A DNA stretch of 64,000 nt from assembly GCF_031456495.1 (NCBI RefSeq), contig NZ_JAVDUW010000001.1, positions 682,001 through 746,000 of the forward strand. Reading direction: 5' to 3'. The notes beneath the pieces are model-generated. The model searched no databases, was not told the DNA's origin, and saw nothing but the letters and a program-made list of their open reading frames with translations. Positions 34,014 through 42,143 of the stretch are shown here, piece by piece; position 1 is the stretch's first letter; every line of letters starts with the position of its first letter. The position numbers and the translations under genes were made by a program. This DNA comes from Pedococcus sp031456495. GTDB lineage: Bacteria; Actinomycetota; Actinomycetes; Actinomycetales; Dermatophilaceae.

Positions 34014-37000
34014 CTGCTCCTCCTGGCGTCGGCGGTGAACGCTGCCGGCCCACGGGTCGCCATCTCCTCGTACGTGGCCCAGCGCAGGTCCACCGCGTCC
34101 TGGGCGAGCCCGAGCAGGCGCTCCGCCTCAGCCGGGTCGGAGTTGCGCAGCAGGCGGTAGCGCAGCTCGCGATAGACATAGTCCGCCAACGGGATCCGCG
34201 GCCTCGGCGAGTCGAGCTGGAACGGGTTGCGGCCGTGGTCGCGCGCCACCGGGTCGTAGCGCACCAGCGGCCAGTGCCCGCTGGCGACGGCGCGGTACTG
34301 CTGGTCGAGCCCGTCCTTCATGTCGATGCCGTGGGCGATGCAGTGGCTGTACGCGATGATCAGTGACGGCCCGTCGTAGGCCTCGGCCTCGCGAAACGCG
34401 GTGAGGGTCTGCTGCGGGTCGGCCCCCATCGCGACGCGCGCCACGTACACGTTGCCGTAGGCGATCGCCTGCAGTGCAAGGTCCTTCTTGGCCGCGGTCT
34501 TTCCCGCAGCAGCGAACTTGGCCACGGCGCCGAGCGGCGTCGCCTTGGAGGACTGCCCACCGGTGTTGGAGTACACCTCGGTGTCGAGGACGAGGACGTT
34601 GACGTCCCGACCGCTCGCCAGCACGTGGTCGAGCCCGCCGGAGCCGATGTCGTAGGCCCACCCGTCTCCCCCCACGATCCACAGGCTGCGTCGCAGGAGG
34701 TGGTCCGCGACGCTGCGCAGGTCCGCCACCGCCGGCCCGTCGAGGTCGGTCAGGCGGCGCAGCAGCTCGGCGACCCGGTCGCGCTGGGCGACCAGCTCGT
34801 GCTCGCGGACCTGCGGGGCGTCCAGGATCGCGTCGACCAGCTCCGCGCCGACCTCGTCGCGGAGCTCGACCAGCCGCTCGCGCGCCAGCCGCGAGTGCAG
34901 GTCCGCGGCGAGCCGCATGCCCAGCCCGAACTCGGCGTTGTCCTCGAACAGCGAGTTCGACCAGGCCGGGCCGCGCCCGGCCGCGTTCTTCGCCCACGGC
35001 GTCGTCGGCAGGTTGCCGCCGTAGATCGAGGAGCAGCCGGTCGCGTTGGCCACGACCGCCCGCTCGCCGAAGAGCTGGGTGAGGAGCTTGAGGTACGGCG
35101 TCTCACCGCAGCCCGCGCACGCCCCCGAGAACTCGAACAGCGCCTGCAGGAACTGCGTCCCACGCACCGTCCCGAAGTCGACGTGGGCCCGGTCGTTGAC
35201 GTCGAGCGTCTCGAAGAAGGCGATGTTCTCGCGCTCGACCTCGAACCGCTCGGCGGCCGCCGTGAGGTTGATCGCCTTGCGGTCCGGTCTCCCGATCGGG
35301 CTGACAGGGCACGCCTCGACGCACAGCGAGCAGCCGGTGCAGTCCTCCGCGTAGACCTGCAGCGTGTACCGCGCCGACGGCAGCCCCACTGCATCGAGCG
35401 GCGCGGACGCGAAGCCGGCGGGTGCACCGGCCAGGTCCTGCTCGTCGTAGTACTTCGCCCGGATGACGCTGTGCGGGCACACGAAGGAGCAGGTGCCGCA
35501 CTGGATGCAGGTGTCGGGGTCCCACTGGGCGACCAGGTCGGAGATGCGCCGCTTCTCGTAGGCGGTGGTGCCGCTGGGGAAGGTGCCGTCCACCGGTAGC
35601 GCGCTCACGGGGAGGTCCTCGCCGCGGCCCGCCATCATCGCTCCCGTCACCTCCCGGACGAACTGTGGTGCTGAGGCCGGCACGGCGGGCGGCGAGACCC
35701 GCCGCGACGTCTGCACGGCAGGCACCGGCACCCGGTGCAGGGCGGCGAGGGCGGCGTCCACCGCCTCCTCGTTCCTGCGGACCACTGCGCTGCCGCGCTT
35801 CCAGTAGGTCCGGTGGATGGCGGCCTTGACCTGCTCGACGGCCCGCTCGCGTGGCAGCACACCGGAGATCGCGAAGAAGCACGTCTGCAGGACCGTGTTC
35901 GTCCGGCCCGGCAGGCCGCACTCGCGGGCGACGCGGTCGGCATCGATCGTGAAGAGCCGAAGGCCCTTGTCGATCACCTGCTGCTGCACGGTCCCGGGCA
36001 GGGCGTCCCAGAGCTCGTCGGGCGGCTGCGGGGCGTTGAGCAGCAGGGTGGCGCCGTCGGCCGCGCGGCCGAGGACGTCGACCTTCTCGAGCAGCCCGAG
36101 GTGGTGGCAGCCGACGAAGCCGGCGCGGTGCACCAGGTAGGGCGCACGGATGGGGTGCGGCCCGAAGCGCAGGTGCGAGACGGTCTGGCCGCCTGACTTC
36201 TTGGAGTCGTAGACGAAGTAGCCCTGGGCGTGCATCCCGGGGTCGGCGCCGAGGATCTTGATCGTGTTCTTGTTGGCCCCGACGGTGCCGTCGGAGCCCA
36301 GCCCAAAGAAGACCGCGCGCACCGTGGCCGGGTCCTCGATGTCGAGGTCGGGGTCCCACGGGAGGCTGGTGCCGCTGACGTCGTCGACGATGCCGACGGT
36401 GAACCGTGGCCGGGGCTCGGGCTTGGCGAGCTCCTCCAGGACGCCTGCCACCATGCCGGGCGTGAACTCCTTGGAGGACAGGCCGTACCGACCTCCGACG
36501 ACGACGGGCATGTGCCCCCGGTCGCCGCGCTGGTGCGCCTCGGCCAGGGCGGCCACGACGTCGAGGAACAGCGGCTCCCCCGCCGAGCCCGGCTCCTTGG
36601 TGCGGTCGAGGACGGCCACCGCGCGGACACCGGACGGGAGCGCCGCCACGACCTGCTCGGCGGGGAAGGGCCGGTACAGCCGCACCTGCAGCACGCCCAC
36701 GCGCTCTCCCCTCGCCACCAGGTGGTCCACCGTCTCCCGGACGGTCTGCGCTGCCGACCCCATGACCACCACGACCCGCTCGGCCTCGGGGTGGCCGGCA
36801 TACTCCACCAGCCGGTAGGCCCGGCCGCAGCGCTCGGCGAGCTCGTCCATGACCGACTGCACGATGCCGGGCGTCCGGGCGTAGAACGGGTTCACCGTCT
36901 CCCGGGCCTGGAAGTAGACGTCGGGGTTCTGGGCGGTGCCGCGCACGAAGGGACGCTCGGGGCTGAGGGCCCGCAGCCGGTGCTGGCGGACGAGGTCCTC

Positions 37001-37579
37001 CGGTACGAGGGCACGGAGCACGTCGTCGGGCAGCAGCTCGACCGTGGCCAGCTCGTGGGAGGTGCGGAAGCCGTCGAAGAAGTGGACGAAGGGCACCCGC
37101 GAGCGCAGGGTCGCCGCGTGCGCCACCAGGGCGAGGTCGTGCGCCTCCTGCACCGACGCCGACGCCAGCAGCGCGAAGCCGGTCTGGCGCACCGCCATGA
37201 CGTCGGAGTGGTCGCCGAAGATCGACAGCCCCTGGGCCGCGAGGGACCTGGCCGCCACGTGGAAGACGGTCGAGGTCAGCTCGCCGGCGATCCGGTACAT
37301 GTTGGGCACCATCAGCAGCAGGCCCTGCGACGCGGTGAAGGTGGTGCTCAGGGCCCCGCCCTGGAGCGCGCCGTGGAGCGCCCCGGCGGCGCCGCCCTCG
37401 CTCTGCATCTCCATGACGGTGGGCACGCTGCCCCAGACGTTGGGCCGGTCGCGCGACGCCCACTCGTCGGCGAGCTCGGCCATGGCCGAGGACGGGGTGA
37501 TCGGGTAGATGGCGCACAGCTCACTCAGCCGGTAGGCCACCCCGACTGCGGCCTCGTTGCCGTCGACGGTCGCCCGCAC
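34010..37579 (-). CDS. nifJ: Pyruvate:ferredoxin (flavodoxin) oxidoreductase
   Basis: The 1189-aa single-chain enzyme has the domain order of NifJ. The alpha-like domain I starts EAAVGVAYRLSELCAIYPITPSS. A domain II and the gamma-like region with FFGLGSDGTVGANKN and GYFVYDSKKSGGQT follow. A 2x[4Fe-4S] insert has CIQCGTCSFVCPHS and CTGCSLCVEACPVS. The C-terminal TPP domain has CAGCGETPYLKL and GDGWAYDIGSGGLDHVL, with the NTGGQSSK loop. It splits pyruvate with CoA to acetyl-CoA, CO2 and reduced ferredoxin, and is oxygen-sensitive in many hosts. The GTG start follows the GltD-like stop by one base. Length is typical (1170-1200 aa). Confidence 0.96.
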   Translation of the reverse strand: MRATVDGNEAAVGVAYRLSELCAIYPITPSSAMAELADEWASRDRPNVWGSVPTVMEMQSEGGAAGALHGALQGGALSTTFTASQGLLLMVPNMYRIAGELTSTVFHVAARSLAAQGLSIFGDHSDVMAVRQTGFALLASASVQEAHDLALVAHAATLRSRVPFVHFFDGFRTSHELATVELLPDDVLRALVPEDLVRQHRLRALSPERPFVRGTAQNPDVYFQARETVNPFYARTPGIVQSVMDELAERCGRAYRLVEYAGHPEAERVVVVMGSAAQTVRETVDHLVARGERVGVLQVRLYRPFPAEQVVAALPSGVRAVAVLDRTKEPGSAGEPLFLDVVAALAEAHQRGDRGHMPVVVGGRYGLSSKEFTPGMVAGVLEELAKPEPRPRFTVGIVDDVSGTSLPWDPDLDIEDPATVRAVFFGLGSDGTVGANKNTIKILGADPGMHAQGYFVYDSKKSGGQTVSHLRFGPHPIRAPYLVHRAGFVGCHHLGLLEKVDVLGRAADGATLLLNAPQPPDELWDALPGTVQQQVIDKGLRLFTIDADRVARECGLPGRTNTVLQTCFFAISGVLPRERAVEQVKAAIHRTYWKRGSAVVRRNEEAVDAALAALHRVPVPAVQTSRRVSPPAVPASAPQFVREVTGAMMAGRGEDLPVSALPVDGTFPSGTTAYEKRRISDLVAQWDPDTCIQCGTCSFVCPHSVIRAKYYDEQDLAGAPAGFASAPLDAVGLPSARYTLQVYAEDCTGCSLCVEACPVSPIGRPDRKAINLTAAAERFEVERENIAFFETLDVNDRAHVDFGTVRGTQFLQALFEFSGACAGCGETPYLKLLTQLFGERAVVANATGCSSIYGGNLPTTPWAKNAAGRGPAWSNSLFEDNAEFGLGMRLAADLHSRLARERLVELRDEVGAELVDAILDAPQVREHELVAQRDRVAELLRRLTDLDGPAVADLRSVADHLLRRSLWIVGGDGWAYDIGSGGLDHVLASGRDVNVLVLDTEVYSNTGGQSSKATPLGAVAKFAAAGKTAAKKDLALQAIAYGNVYVARVAMGADPQQTLTAFREAEAYDGPSLIIAYSHCIAHGIDMKDGLDQQYRAVASGHWPLVRYDPVARDHGRNPFQLDSPRPRIPLADYVYRELRYRLLRNSDPAEAERLLGLAQDAVDLRWATYEEMATRGPAAFTADARRSR

Positions 37580-37580
37580 G

Positions 37581-39251
37581 TCAGATCCCCCCGCCCAAGA
37601 CGTCCTGGCCCTCCGCCACCGGTTCGGCGACCATCTCGATGGCGTGGACCGGGCACTGTCGGTAGCACGTGCCGCAGCCGGTACAGGCGGTGTAGTCGAA
37701 GCGGTACCGGTGGCCGGCGCCGAGCTTCACGACGGCGTCCTCCGGACAGGCCCCGAGGCAGCCGTCGCACTCGAAGCAGTTGCCGCACGACAGGCACCGG
37801 GCCGCCTCGTAGGCGACCTCCTGCGGGGTCAGCCCCGCCGTCACCTCGACGAAGGTGTGCACCCGCTCGGCCGGGTCGCGCTCGACCTGGTCCCGACGGC
37901 TGTGGTCGCCGAAGTACCAGAGGTTGAGCTTCCCGAAGTCGGCCGGCGGGTGCTTCGGCTGCGGGACGTGCTCCCGGCCGCTGAGCCAGGCGTCGATGCT
38001 GCGGGCCGCCCTCTTGCCGTGCCCGGTACCGACGGTCACCGTCCGCTCGCTCGGCACGGCGTCGCCACCGGCGAACACCCCGGGTGCGCCGGTCATGAGG
38101 GTGACGGGGTCCACCTGCACGGTGTCGCCGTCGAGCCGGACCCCCGGGACGGAGCGCAGGAACCCGGTGTCGCTCTCCTGGCCGACCGCCAGGATCACGG
38201 TGTCAGCGGCAAGCTTCTCGAACTGGCCCGTCCCGTGGGGCCGCCCGTCCTCGTCGAGGGCCTGGACCTCCACGGTGAGCTCGTGCTCGTTCATGGAGCT
38301 GATGGTGCGCAGCCAGCTGATGCGGATGCCCTCGCGCTCGGCGTCGGCCGCCTCCTCCTCGTGGGCAGGCATCTGGGCGCGGGTGCGCCGGTACACGATC
38401 ACGGTGTCGTCGGCGCCGAGCCGGCGCGCCACCCTGGCGGCATCCATGGCGGTGTTGCCGCCGCCGTAGACGGCCACGTGGCGGCTTGCCAGCGAGCCCT
38501 GCTCACCGGACTCGACACCTCGCAGGAACGAGACGGCGTCGACCACCCGGCTGGCGTCCTCGTTGGGGATGTCCACCCGCTTGGACAGGTGCGCACCCAC
38601 CGCGGCGAACACCGCGTCGAACCCGCCGTCGCGCATCTCGGCGGCGAGGTCGGTGACCCGGTGGTCCTGCTCGAAGACCACCCCCAGCGCGGCGATCCGC
38701 GCGATCTCGGCATCGAGCACGTCCCGCGGCAGCCGGTAGGAGGGGATGCCGTACCGCATCATGCCGCCGGGTTCCGGTCCGTTGTCCCTGACCACGACCT
38801 CGTGCCCCAGGCGGGCCAGGTGGTATGCCGCGCTGAGGCCGCTGGGCCCGGAGCCGACGACCAACACCCGCCGACCGGTGCGCTGCGGCGGCGGGTCGAA
38901 GCGCCAGCCGGACTCGATCGCGAGGTCGCCGAGGAACCGCTCGACCCCGTGGATGGACACGGCGTCGTCGAGCTCGACGCGGTTGCAGGCGCCCTCGCAC
39001 GGGTGGTAGCAGACGCGGCCGTGCACGGCGGGCAGGGGGTTGTCGGTGGTGAGCAGGCGCCACGCGTCCTCGTGCCTGCCGGCACGCACCAGCGCCAGCC
39101 ACCCCTGGATGTTCTCCCCCGCGGGGCACCCTGCGTTGCAGGGCGGCAGCAGGTCCACGTAGACCGGCCGCTGGGCACGCTGCGGGCCGGCTCGCAGCCG
39201 CCCGAGCCCCAGGGGGGCCACGGGTGTCAGGTCGCGGTCGTCGAGTCCCAT
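37581..39251 (-). CDS. GltD-like NAD(P)H oxidoreductase with C-terminal 2x[4Fe-4S] ferredoxin domain
   Basis: The 556-aa flavoprotein has an N-terminal Fe-S helical domain with the GltD cysteine pattern (CNAGCPAGE, then CYHPCEGACNR). An FAD Rossmann fold (VLVVGSGPSGLSAAYHLARLGH) and an NAD(P)H fold (VAVYGGGNTAMDAARVARRLG) follow, then the FAD-closing motif GVFAGGDAV. A ferredoxin-like tail carries CLSCGNCFECDGCLGACP and CTGCGTCYRQCP. The tail is absent from ordinary GltD but found in free-standing relatives. It lies directly before nifJ, so it probably moves electrons between NAD(P)H and the ferredoxin pool served by NifJ. The ATG at 39251 has GGAGG 5-7 bases upstream. Confidence 0.9.
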   Translation of the reverse strand: MGLDDRDLTPVAPLGLGRLRAGPQRAQRPVYVDLLPPCNAGCPAGENIQGWLALVRAGRHEDAWRLLTTDNPLPAVHGRVCYHPCEGACNRVELDDAVSIHGVERFLGDLAIESGWRFDPPPQRTGRRVLVVGSGPSGLSAAYHLARLGHEVVVRDNGPEPGGMMRYGIPSYRLPRDVLDAEIARIAALGVVFEQDHRVTDLAAEMRDGGFDAVFAAVGAHLSKRVDIPNEDASRVVDAVSFLRGVESGEQGSLASRHVAVYGGGNTAMDAARVARRLGADDTVIVYRRTRAQMPAHEEEAADAEREGIRISWLRTISSMNEHELTVEVQALDEDGRPHGTGQFEKLAADTVILAVGQESDTGFLRSVPGVRLDGDTVQVDPVTLMTGAPGVFAGGDAVPSERTVTVGTGHGKRAARSIDAWLSGREHVPQPKHPPADFGKLNLWYFGDHSRRDQVERDPAERVHTFVEVTAGLTPQEVAYEAARCLSCGNCFECDGCLGACPEDAVVKLGAGHRYRFDYTACTGCGTCYRQCPVHAIEMVAEPVAEGQDVLGGGI

Positions 39252-39370
39252 GTCCACCTCCGTCGCGTCCGATGCTCACGGCAGGAGGACAAGCCGGACA
39301 GGGCCCTTGGTCACGGTCGCGGGGCACGGCGCCGACCCGTGGCCCTGGCGGGACGGAGCCGCAGCGGCGG

Positions 39371-39421
39371 GCTCCCGCGGCCTGCGGGCTCCCGCGGCCC
39401 GCGAGCTCCCGCGGCCCGTGG
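39371..39421. repeat. Three 17-base tandem repeats
   Basis: Units GCTCCCGCGGCCTGCGG, GCTCCCGCGGCCCGCGA and GCTCCCGCGGCCCGTGG follow without gaps at 39371, 39388 and 39405, in the 218-base gap between the divergent Fe-S flavoprotein and antiporter genes. Each contains the SacII-like palindrome CCGCGG. Nothing else was recognised in that gap apart from the start-site signals. Confidence 0.8.
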
Positions 39422-39469
39422 TGAGACGGGAGTCGGCGGCGTGCCCCGGCGGGTGCGAGGATTCCCCCC

Positions 39470-41341
39470 GTGGAATCAGCAACGGTGATCGTCGCCATCA
39501 TCGCCACGGTCGTCGTCGTCGCCGGGCTCGCCCAGCGGTTCGGGTTCCTGGCTCCCCTGGCCCTGCTCGTCGTGGGGGTCGGCATCAGCTTCGTGCCGGT
39601 CATCCCCGAGCCGGCGCTGAGCTCCGAGCTCGTCCTCGTGGGACTGCTGCCCCCGCTGCTGTATGCCGCCGCGATCCGCACGTCGCTGGTGGACTTCCGG
39701 GCGAACGCGAGCCCGATCCTGGCGCTGTCCGTGGGGCTCGTGCTGTTCACGGCCGTCGGCGTCGGTCTCGTGACGTGGTGGGCCCTCGGCGTGCCGTTCG
39801 TGGTGGCCTTCGCCCTCGGCGCCGTCGTCGCCCCGCCCGACGCCGTGGCGGCGAGCGCCGTCGGGCGGCGGATCGGCCTCCCCCGCCGGATCGTGACGAT
39901 CCTCGAGGGTGAGTCGCTGCTCAACGACGCGACCGCCCTGGTGTCGCTGCGGACCGCGTCGGCGGCGATCGTCGCCGCCGGCAGCGTCACCTTCGCCTCC
40001 ACGGCCGTGGACTTCGGCCGGGCCGTCGTGCTCGGTGTCGGCTTCGGGGCACTCGTGGCCTTCGGAGTGGCGTTCGTGCGCCGCAAGGTCACCGACCCGG
40101 TGATCGACACCTCGATCTCGTTCATCGTTCCCTACGTGGCCTACCTGCCGGCCGAGCACTTCCACGGGTCCGGCGTGCTGGCCGTCGTCGTCGCCGGCCT
40201 GGTGCTGGGCCACAAGTCACCCGTGGTGCAGAACGCGTCGTCGCGCCTCAGCGAGCGGATCAACTGGCGCACGATCCAGTTCATCCTCGAGAACGTCGTC
40301 TTCCTCATGCTCGGCATGCAGATGCGCCGGCTGGTCAAGGACGCCCTCGACTCCGGGGTCGGGCTGGGGCGGCTGATCGGGATCTGCACCCTCGTGGTCG
40401 TCACCGTCGTGGTGCTGCGGCCCCTGTACGTCTTCCCGTTCAAGTGGGTCGAGTCGAAGCTCAAGGGCGGGGGCCCGCAGTACCGGCCGTCCAACAGCGC
40501 CGTCATCTCCTGGGCCGGGATGCGCGGCGTCGTGACCCTCGCGGCCGCGTTCGCGCTGCCCGAGGAGACGCCGGAGCGGCCGGTCCTCGTGCTGGCCGCC
40601 ATGTCCGTCACCGTGGGCACCCTGCTGCTCCAGGGCCTGACGCTGCCGTGGCTGGCCCGACGCCTCGGGGTGCGCGGCCCGGACCCGCGCGAGGACGCCC
40701 TGCAGGAGGCCACCATCCTCCAGGCGTCCGTCGCGGCGGGCCTCAAGGCGCTCGAGGAGCACGACGAGGCGGACGAGGGCACCATCGAACAGCTGCGTCG
40801 TCGCGCCGAGAACCGGACCAACATCGTCTGGGAGCGGCTCGGGCAGGGCCGGGAGGACGCGAGCGAGACCCCCAGCGCGGCATACCGGCGCCTGCGCATG
40901 CACATGCTCACGGCGGAGCGCGAGGAGCTGCTCAAGATCCGCGACGCGGGCAACGTCGACCAGGAGGTCCTGGTCCACGTGCTGGCCCAGCTCGACCTCG
41001 AGGAGTCGATGCTGGACCGGATCGAGGAGCGCACCGACGAGCTGCGCGAGGACCCGCTGCTGCCGCCCGAGCGGGCGGTCGACGAGTGCGAGCACCTGGC
41101 CGCCCACCACGACCGGTTCGTGCCGCCGCTCACGCCGCACGGCTGCCAGGAGTGCCTCGAGCTCGGCGACACGTGGGTGCACCTGCGGCTGTGCCTGGAC
41201 TGCGGGCACGTGGGCTGCTGCGACTCCTCGCCCAACAAGCACGCGAACAAGCACTTCGAGGAGACCGGCCACCCGGTCATGCGCAGCTTCGAGCCGGGCG
41301 AGGCCTGGCGCTGGTGCTTCGTCGACGAGCAGGTCGGCTGA
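39470..41341 (+). CDS. Na+/H+ (CPA1/NhaP-type) antiporter with C-terminal ZnF-UBP domain
   Basis: The 623-aa protein has about 12 membrane helices in residues 1-410, including the CPA1 hallmark ALGAVVAPPDAVAASAV (catalytic Asp near residue 123) and LEGESLLNDATALV. It carries AVISWAGMRGVVTLAAAFALP late in the membrane part. A charged helical cytoplasmic region of about 130 residues follows. The last about 80 residues (540-620) form a UBP-type zinc finger: CEHL, CQEC, CLDCGHVGCC, then the His-rich NKHANKHFEETGHPVM block. In eukaryotes this finger binds the free ubiquitin tail; its bacterial role is unclear. Start GTG at 39470. Confidence 0.9.
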   Translation: MESATVIVAIIATVVVVAGLAQRFGFLAPLALLVVGVGISFVPVIPEPALSSELVLVGLLPPLLYAAAIRTSLVDFRANASPILALSVGLVLFTAVGVGLVTWWALGVPFVVAFALGAVVAPPDAVAASAVGRRIGLPRRIVTILEGESLLNDATALVSLRTASAAIVAAGSVTFASTAVDFGRAVVLGVGFGALVAFGVAFVRRKVTDPVIDTSISFIVPYVAYLPAEHFHGSGVLAVVVAGLVLGHKSPVVQNASSRLSERINWRTIQFILENVVFLMLGMQMRRLVKDALDSGVGLGRLIGICTLVVVTVVVLRPLYVFPFKWVESKLKGGGPQYRPSNSAVISWAGMRGVVTLAAAFALPEETPERPVLVLAAMSVTVGTLLLQGLTLPWLARRLGVRGPDPREDALQEATILQASVAAGLKALEEHDEADEGTIEQLRRRAENRTNIVWERLGQGREDASETPSAAYRRLRMHMLTAEREELLKIRDAGNVDQEVLVHVLAQLDLEESMLDRIEERTDELREDPLLPPERAVDECEHLAAHHDRFVPPLTPHGCQECLELGDTWVHLRLCLDCGHVGCCDSSPNKHANKHFEETGHPVMRSFEPGEAWRWCFVDEQVG

Positions 41342-41360
41342 GCGGCCCGGCGGCACCGGC

Positions 41361-41366
41361 TAGGTT
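41361..41366 (+). promoter_or_regulatory. -10 box TAGGTT, leaderless start of maf
   Basis: TAGGTT ends 6 bases before the GTG at 41373, in a 31-base gap after the antiporter gene. Confidence 0.5.
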
Positions 41367-41372
41367 GTGCGC

Positions 41373-42044
41373 GTGACCCTGCACCTCGTCCTCGCATCCG
41401 CCTCCCCCGCCCGCAAGAAGCTCCTCGTCGCCGCGGGCGTCGAGGCGAGCGTCGTCGTCAGCGAGGTCGACGAGGACGCGGCCGTCCGGGACGCCCGGCA
41501 CATCCACGGCGACGAGCTCGGTGCCGAGGACGTCGCCCTCCTGCTCGCCCGCGCCAAGGCCGAGGACGTCGCCGCGCAGGTCGACGGCGCGCTCGTGCTG
41601 GGCTGCGACTCGGTGCTGGAGCTCGACGGCGAGATCCACGGCAGACCCGCGTCGGCCGCCGAGGCCGTCTCGCGCTGGTCGCGGATGAGCGGCCGCTCCG
41701 GCGTGCTGCACACCGGGCACTGGGTCGTCGACACCCGCGACGCGGACGAGGGCGGCACCGGCGCGACCCTCGGCGCGACGGCGGCGACCACCGTCCACTT
41801 CGCGCGCCTCGAGCCCGAGGAGGTCGAGGCGTACGTCGCCACCGGTGAGCCGCTGCGCGTCGCCGGCGCGTTCACCCTCGACGGGCTCGGCGCGCCCTAC
41901 GTCGCCGGCATCGAGGGCGACCCCAGCAACGTCGTCGGTCTCTCGCTGCCCCTGCTGCGCGAGCTGCTCGCCGAGGTCGGCGTGCCGTGGCGCGAGCTGC
42001 GCGCCGCCGCCTTCCGCGGCGCCCAGGGCGAGCGCGGCGCCTGA
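41373..42044 (+). CDS. maf: Maf-family nucleoside triphosphate pyrophosphatase
   Basis: The 223-aa protein has the Maf signature LVLASASPARKKLLVAAGV at the N-terminus, LGCDSVLELDGEIHGRP in the middle (catalytic Asp in GCDSV) and the PYVAGIEGDPSNVVGLSLP end. Maf proteins hydrolyse non-canonical or methylated nucleotides (dTTP/UTP/m5-type substrates) and affect septum formation when overproduced. The insert VDTRDADEGGTG in the middle is longer than in E. coli Maf, as in other actinobacteria. GTG at 41373 is preferred over the GTG at 41367 because of the -10 box spacing. In mycobacteria maf lies just after accE5. Confidence 0.93.
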   Translation: MTLHLVLASASPARKKLLVAAGVEASVVVSEVDEDAAVRDARHIHGDELGAEDVALLLARAKAEDVAAQVDGALVLGCDSVLELDGEIHGRPASAAEAVSRWSRMSGRSGVLHTGHWVVDTRDADEGGTGATLGATAATTVHFARLEPEEVEAYVATGEPLRVAGAFTLDGLGAPYVAGIEGDPSNVVGLSLPLLRELLAEVGVPWRELRAAAFRGAQGERGA

Positions 42045-42050
42045 CCCGCG

Positions 42051-42121
42051 CGCAGAACGGCGGTTGCTCGACGACCCGCGGGACAACAACCCGCGGTATG
42101 CCGCGCAACCGCCGTTCTGCG
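42051..42121. terminator. Long inverted repeat between convergent genes
   Basis: A perfect 17-base inverted repeat (42051-42067 CGCAGAACGGCGGTTGC; 42105-42121 its complement) encloses a second hairpin built on CCCGCGGG and CCGCGGG. It lies between the 3' ends of maf and the carboxyltransferase gene and probably ends both transcripts. Its arm resembles ACGGCAGTTGC at 22935. Confidence 0.6.
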
Positions 42122-42143
42122 GGGCAACCCCGGACCGGGCGGT

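Noticed and set aside
39265..39310. A DosR-like box (GGGCCCTGTCC on the minus strand) upstream of the nifJ operon
   Set aside because: Too few matches to the GGGACTWWAGTCCC core and no dyad symmetry in the centre.
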